From the NCBI RefSeq assembly GCF_003208435.1, contig NZ_QKMF01000004.1, forward strand, positions 124,001 to 188,000: 64,000 nucleotides of DNA. Direction: 5' to 3'. The position numbers were made by a program, and so were the translations under genes. Positions 60,079-64,000 of the stretch are shown piece after piece; position 1 is the stretch's first letter, and each line of letters opens with the position of its first letter. This stretch comes from Pelagimonas varians. GTDB taxonomy: Bacteria; Pseudomonadota; Alphaproteobacteria; Rhodobacterales; Rhodobacteraceae. Under the pieces are notes generated by a model that ran no database searches, was not told the origin of the DNA, and worked only from the letters and a program-made list of their open reading frames with translations.

Positions 60079-60900
60079 TCAGGCAAAGGCTTCGCCAATC
60101 TTGAGCAAATTCTTATGGTAAGGTCTAAGCCCGTCTTGGTCACAAAACCCCGATTGTCGAGCAGCGGTTAGAACCTTGTGGGTGTCTGATCCAAGGTGCT
60201 CATAAACCAGCCGTTCAACCCGGCGCCCGGCAACGGCTTCGCGCACTGTACGGGTCACGTAGCCAACCCAGAAATTGTTTTCAAACGATGGAATACGGGC
60301 GAGGTAGTTGAAGGATGTGGTGGTTGATCCCTTGCGGCTCACCAATGCGCCGATACCGTCTTCTTGCGGTAAAATGGCCCCGCGAAATTCGCGCGTAGAC
60401 GGGTCTGTAGGTAGGCCTTGTTGGCTCATCGCGTCTTTGGCTTCAAACCCCTTGAGGAAGGTATTATTGCCGCGTCTGAAGACGTAGATCAGCCCTTGGA
60501 CATATTTTTGGTCTTCCATGAAACTGCGCCGGGCAAACCTGTAAAAGCCACTCGGGAATTCCGTTTCTTCCAGTTTTCGGGACGCGCCGCTGAAATACTC
60601 GGTAATTGCCGGATCGGTCAGCAGACCGGAAGATGAATTCTCGATCTGTTCAACGGGTTCCAGAAGAATGCGTGCATCAACTTCAAAATACGAACAAATA
60701 CGATGTAAAACATCGGGACGCGGAAAGCTCTCTCCGGCGAGGTAGCGGTTATATTGTGTCCGGTTGATACCGAGATCGCGACACAGGGCCGAGATTGAGG
60801 TCGCCTGACTGGATAGCTGACGCAGGTTTGCGCCAAGCATGCTGCGAAGTTCGGACGGGTTGGGGCGTTTTGTGACGCTTCTTGTTGGTTCGGAGGACAT
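60079..60900 (-). CDS. HTH-type transcriptional regulator (XRE-like)
   Basis: A 273-aa protein with an N-terminal XRE-type HTH (LGANLRQLSSQATSISALCR, then GINRTQYNRYLAGESFPRP) and a long C-terminal part of unknown fold (SGFYRFARRSFMEDQKYVQG; VGYVTRTVREAVAGRRVERL). It is probably a one-component regulator; the ligand is unknown. It is divergent from the small CSD-like gene with a 224-bp gap. Confidence 0.8.
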   Translation of the reverse strand: MSSEPTRSVTKRPNPSELRSMLGANLRQLSSQATSISALCRDLGINRTQYNRYLAGESFPRPDVLHRICSYFEVDARILLEPVEQIENSSSGLLTDPAITEYFSGASRKLEETEFPSGFYRFARRSFMEDQKYVQGLIYVFRRGNNTFLKGFEAKDAMSQQGLPTDPSTREFRGAILPQEDGIGALVSRKGSTTTSFNYLARIPSFENNFWVGYVTRTVREAVAGRRVERLVYEHLGSDTHKVLTAARQSGFCDQDGLRPYHKNLLKIGEAFA

Positions 60901-61124
60901 GCGCCTTCGCTTTCTAGTTGTTTTTCAGTTCAAATTCAAACCATTGCGGGAGATCTGTCCCAAACTGATACACTACATGATGCGATTCAGCGTCAGGGCT
61001 GATGCGCATTCGCACCAACCGTGCCGATTTGAGACACAAAAATCAAGGCATCGACGCCATAAAGTGTGTATTCGATACAAAAAGTTTGCGTCACTTTAAG
61101 GGGGAAATAACCAAAGAGTGCGTC

Positions 61125-61427
61125 ATGGAAGAACGGATGTATGGGGTGGTCCTCTGGGCCGATGAGATGGACAGCAAAGCTGTCATCTGGTGTGAAGACC
61201 ACGGAAATCTCGCTTATTACTCGGCATCAGAGCCAAGTATCCATCAAGGTGTCGCGTTGGATGCAGGTGACCTGATCCAGTTTGAGTTGCGCGAAGAGCC
61301 TGACTGTCGGCTGGCAAGGAATTTGCAGCATGTGAATGCCGGGTTTGCGCCGGACATAGCGCTGAACCTTCAAAGCAAACCTGCCTCTGGTAGCAATGTT
61401 GTCCAATTTCCAGCACTTCGTGCCTAA
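61125..61427 (+). CDS. Small cold-shock-domain-like protein
   Basis: A 100-aa protein whose core (YGVVLWADEMDSKAVIWCED, then YYSASE, then GDLIQFELRE) resembles a divergent cold-shock/OB-fold domain. It lacks clear RNP motifs, so nucleic-acid binding is only possible. The start at MEERMYGVVLW follows the start of the conserved core; the upstream extension is weak. Confidence 0.6.
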   Translation: MEERMYGVVLWADEMDSKAVIWCEDHGNLAYYSASEPSIHQGVALDAGDLIQFELREEPDCRLARNLQHVNAGFAPDIALNLQSKPASGSNVVQFPALRA

Positions 61428-61433
61428 AAGCCA

Positions 61434-61457
61434 AAAGGCACCCGTTGGGGTGCCTTT
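61434..61457. terminator. Terminator hairpin after CSD-like gene
   Basis: A 10-bp perfect stem AAAGGCACCC with loop GTTG. On the minus strand it is followed by TTTT, so it can also serve ilvH. Confidence 0.65.
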
Positions 61458-61490
61458 CAGGGGAATAGAAACAGGATGGTGCTTTTGGGC

Positions 61491-62051
61491 TTAGGCACCG
61501 CGCGCCAAGGCTGCGACACCAGTGCGGGCAACATCATCCAGACCCAAAGGCCGCATAAGATCCGCAAAGGCGTCGATCTTGTCCGGCGTGCCTGTGAGTT
61601 CAAACACAAAGCTTTCCAGCGTTGAGTCGACCACATTGGCGCGGAAAATATCGGCCAATCGCAGCGCTTCGACGCGTTTGTCGCCGGTCCCGGTGACCTT
61701 GATCAGCGCCAACTCACGTTCAACCGAACGGCCCTCAACGGTGAGATCGTGGACCTCATGAACCGGAACAATGCGGCCCAGTTGTGCTTTGATTTGTTCA
61801 ATAACCTGAGGCGTACCGGTGGTGACCACGGTGATGCGCGACAAATGCCCTTCGTGATCGATCTCGGCGACCGTCAGGCTTTCAATATTGTATCCACGAC
61901 CGGAAAACAGTCCGATCACACGCGCCAAGACACCAGGTTCATTTTCTACCAAAACGGCTAATGTGTGTGTTTCCTGAATATCCGAAAACGTAGGACGCAG
62001 GTTGTAGGCGGAATGCTTGTTCGAGCCTTGCTTGATCTTTAGCGGCGACAT
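61491..62051 (-). CDS. ilvH: Acetolactate synthase small subunit
   Basis: The regulatory subunit of acetohydroxyacid synthase, 186 aa, which gives valine feedback control. The N-terminal ACT domain is VENEPGVLARVIGLFSGRGY; a C-terminal ACT-like domain follows. The large subunit ilvB/ilvI is not in the window. It is divergent from the hybrid kinase gene. Confidence 0.95.
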   Translation of the reverse strand: MSPLKIKQGSNKHSAYNLRPTFSDIQETHTLAVLVENEPGVLARVIGLFSGRGYNIESLTVAEIDHEGHLSRITVVTTGTPQVIEQIKAQLGRIVPVHEVHDLTVEGRSVERELALIKVTGTGDKRVEALRLADIFRANVVDSTLESFVFELTGTPDKIDAFADLMRPLGLDDVARTGVAALARGA

Positions 62052-62163
62052 GTCGGGCCTTTTCGTAAAGTTGCGCGGAAAGTGCTTTGGTACTTAAACA
62101 ATACTTCACGTCCATGCGCCAGAGTCAAAGCCAGCAAGGATTGAGCTTGGACAAAGTGATGCA

Positions 62164-64000
62164 ATGAAAGATGGGGCCAAAGACGGGTTGTTAGCCGCTG
62201 GCTTGCGCACAGTGATGCGGGACATGCCAGCAGAGGTCGCTGGCGTGCTTGACGCCTTGCCGCTGTGGTTTTGGGAAACAGATGCAGATCACCGTTTCCG
62301 ATACTTTTCCGATAGCTGGAAACGTTTGGTTAATGCCCATCCCGAAGCCTATCTGGGAATGTGCCGCAAAGAATACTTTATGGGCCTTTCGCACCACAGT
62401 GCATCCGCGCGGCAGCATTTGAACGACCTTGAACACAAAAGGCCGTTCCGTGATTTTGTCTATCGCCATGAATTCAACCCTGGTCGAATGGACTGGGTGT
62501 CCACCAGCGGAGATCCCTTGTTTAGTCCTGATGGGGAATTTTTGGGGTATCGCGGTGCCGCAATGATTTTGTCGGGTGCGGTCAAAGGGTCCAGTCAGGC
62601 AATGCAGGCAGAAAAGGATTTGCTGCGACGTGCCGAGGACCTAGAACACGTCATCATCAAGCGTCAAAAGCAGATGGAGCAAACAAACCAGTTGTTGCAA
62701 GAGGTTGTGGAGGCGATGGGAGAGGGATTGATGGTGACTTCGGGCACCGACACGGACGACCCTGAAAATCGCATCTTAATGGTGAACAAAGCCTGTAGAA
62801 ACCTGTTCAATCTATCCGAAACCGACATCAAGCCAGATATGCCATTGCGCGATTTTCTGAAAATGCTGGCCAAACGCGGTGGCGGCGCGCGGGTTTTGCA
62901 AAAGGCTCGCGACTTCAATCAGATGTTGGCTGCGGGAGAGACCGTGGTGATGGAAGTGCCCAGCACGAATAAGTTCTTTCACACAACCGCCGCCAGCAGG
63001 CCATCGGGCGGCTATGTCATGGTGCATACGGATGTCACTGACATCCAGCAAAAAAACAATGCTTTGGCGAAAGCCAAAGAAGCCGCCGAGGTTGCCAATC
63101 AAACAAAATCAAGTTTTTTGGCCACCATGAGCCATGAAATTCGAACCCCAATGAACGGGATTGTCGGGATGGCTGATTTACTGGCTGATACGCATCTATC
63201 TGAAGAGCAAACCGAATTTGTGGATACAATTCGGGGATCGGCAGTGGCTTTGACTGCGTTGATTTCCGACATCCTCGATTTTTCCAAAATTGAGGCCGGC
63301 AGGTTGGAAGTGGTCAATGAAGCCTTCGACCTGCGAAAACTGACACAAGAAATTATAGACTTGCTCACTCCATTGGCTGTTGGGAAGCAGCTGAAACTGT
63401 TTGCTCATGTCAGGGATGATGTCCCGCAAATCGTCGTGGGGGATGCGTTGCGCCTTCGGCAGGTGTTGTTGAACCTTATGGGAAATGCCGTCAAATTCAC
63501 TGAAACGGGGCAGGTTTCATTGACTGTTTCACGCGACAGGAGACTCAGGTTCCGTGTGAGCGACACAGGCATAGGTATCCCTTTTGATCGAGTGCAGCGC
63601 ATTTTTGATCCGTTTGAACAGGTCGATTCCAGTCTGTCCCGCCAGCATCAAGGCACGGGATTGGGTTTGGCCATCACCAAGCGGTTGGTGTCTCTCATGA
63701 AGGGAGAGATTGAGGTAAGCTCGCATTTGGACGACGGCACAGATGTCGACGTCTTCATTCCGCTGCGCTACGGCGTAGTCCAGGCAAAACCCGAGAGAAG
63801 AAAAGCTGCCAGCACACTGAATTTAAAAGGTATTTGCATTTTGGTGGTTGAAGATAATAAAACCAATCAATTGGTTGCGCGGCGCATTCTTGAGCGGTGC
63901 GGTGCCACAACTGTTATTGTCAACAACGGCCGCGAAGCGTTGGAGCTTTATGATGCAAATCGTTTCGATGTTGTTCTGATGGACATTTCAATGCCGGTCA
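62164..64000 (+). CDS. Hybrid sensor histidine kinase, 3' end cut by window
   Basis: At least 612 codons, open to the end of the window. The order is an N-terminal PAS-like domain (ALPLWFWETDADHRFRYFS), a coiled coil, a second PAS-like domain (about 180-290), HisKA with H324 in TMSHEIRTPMNG, HATPase_c (RQVLLNLMGNAVKFTE, DTGIGIP, GTGLGLAI), and a receiver domain from about residue 552 with D607 in VLMDISMP. No transmembrane segment is seen, so it is probably cytoplasmic. A C-terminal HPt or second receiver may follow outside the window. Confidence 0.92.
   Translation, partial: MKDGAKDGLLAAGLRTVMRDMPAEVAGVLDALPLWFWETDADHRFRYFSDSWKRLVNAHPEAYLGMCRKEYFMGLSHHSASARQHLNDLEHKRPFRDFVYRHEFNPGRMDWVSTSGDPLFSPDGEFLGYRGAAMILSGAVKGSSQAMQAEKDLLRRAEDLEHVIIKRQKQMEQTNQLLQEVVEAMGEGLMVTSGTDTDDPENRILMVNKACRNLFNLSETDIKPDMPLRDFLKMLAKRGGGARVLQKARDFNQMLAAGETVVMEVPSTNKFFHTTAASRPSGGYVMVHTDVTDIQQKNNALAKAKEAAEVANQTKSSFLATMSHEIRTPMNGIVGMADLLADTHLSEEQTEFVDTIRGSAVALTALISDILDFSKIEAGRLEVVNEAFDLRKLTQEIIDLLTPLAVGKQLKLFAHVRDDVPQIVVGDALRLRQVLLNLMGNAVKFTETGQVSLTVSRDRRLRFRVSDTGIGIPFDRVQRIFDPFEQVDSSLSRQHQGTGLGLAITKRLVSLMKGEIEVSSHLDDGTDVDVFIPLRYGVVQAKPERRKAASTLNLKGICILVVEDNKTNQLVARRILERCGATTVIVNNGREALELYDANRFDVVLMDISMPV

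Overview
The window is a 64 kb piece of chromosome from a Rhodobacterales alphaproteobacterium, probably of the marine Roseobacter group. This is inferred from gene families and order: ChpT phosphotransferase, OlsB/OlsA ornithine-lipid pair, an FNR-type box before a short-form hemA, a cobalamin methyltransferase / MTHFR / 'virulence factor' operon, a carnitine dehydrogenase-thioesterase fusion, and several Rhodobacteraceae-type small proteins. No rRNA or tRNA gene and no CRISPR array was seen. The window opens inside proB and closes inside a hybrid histidine kinase.

Positions 1-22200 are ordinary core genome: proline synthesis (proB-proA), chpT, ornithine-lipid synthesis (olsB-olsA), a ThiE-like protein, TfoX-like protein, a SpoU-type RNA methyltransferase, heme A synthase (ctaA), M32 carboxypeptidase, gyrA, usg, a SYLF lipoprotein, hemB, mfd, and a three-gene C1/methyl-transfer operon on the minus strand.

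Positions 22446-36087 form a 13.6 kb mobile island bounded by a perfect 19-bp direct repeat (CGCTTACAATCCGCTTACA); the left copy overlaps the stop codon of a tyrosine integrase. In order it holds: integrase (minus), an AlpA/excisionase-like HTH protein, an AT-rich control region with repeated ATTCGGAA motifs, a 953-aa Toprim plus SF3-helicase-type replication protein, a putative small RNA, and an origin-like structure (two 60-bp inverted arms full of GGGTTACT repeats around an AT-rich core). A seven-gene plus-strand operon follows. It encodes a P27-type small terminase, four unrecognised small proteins, an HK97-fold major capsid protein with a long N-terminal extension, and one more small protein. 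No large terminase, portal, protease or tail gene is present. I interpret the element as a phage satellite that replicates by itself and brings its own small terminase and capsid, but borrows the rest from a helper phage (related in logic to P4 and capsid-forming PICIs). Its right third carries a LysR regulator divergent from three exported proteins (two SnoaL-like, one luciferase-domain), which look like cargo.

Positions 36200-64000 return to core genome: a sulfotransferase, Ppx/GppA, rlmE, a lipoprotein, the carnitine dehydrogenase fusion, a second sulfotransferase-like protein and a glycosyltransferase, an M20 peptidase, hemA under an FNR-type site, a RodZ-like protein, ispG, DsbA-like and M48 periplasmic proteins, an aminotransferase, amidase and PBP1A (cell wall), an APH(6)-like kinase divergent from prfB, a DUF2189 membrane protein, an HTH regulator, a small CSD-like protein, ilvH, and the truncated hybrid kinase.
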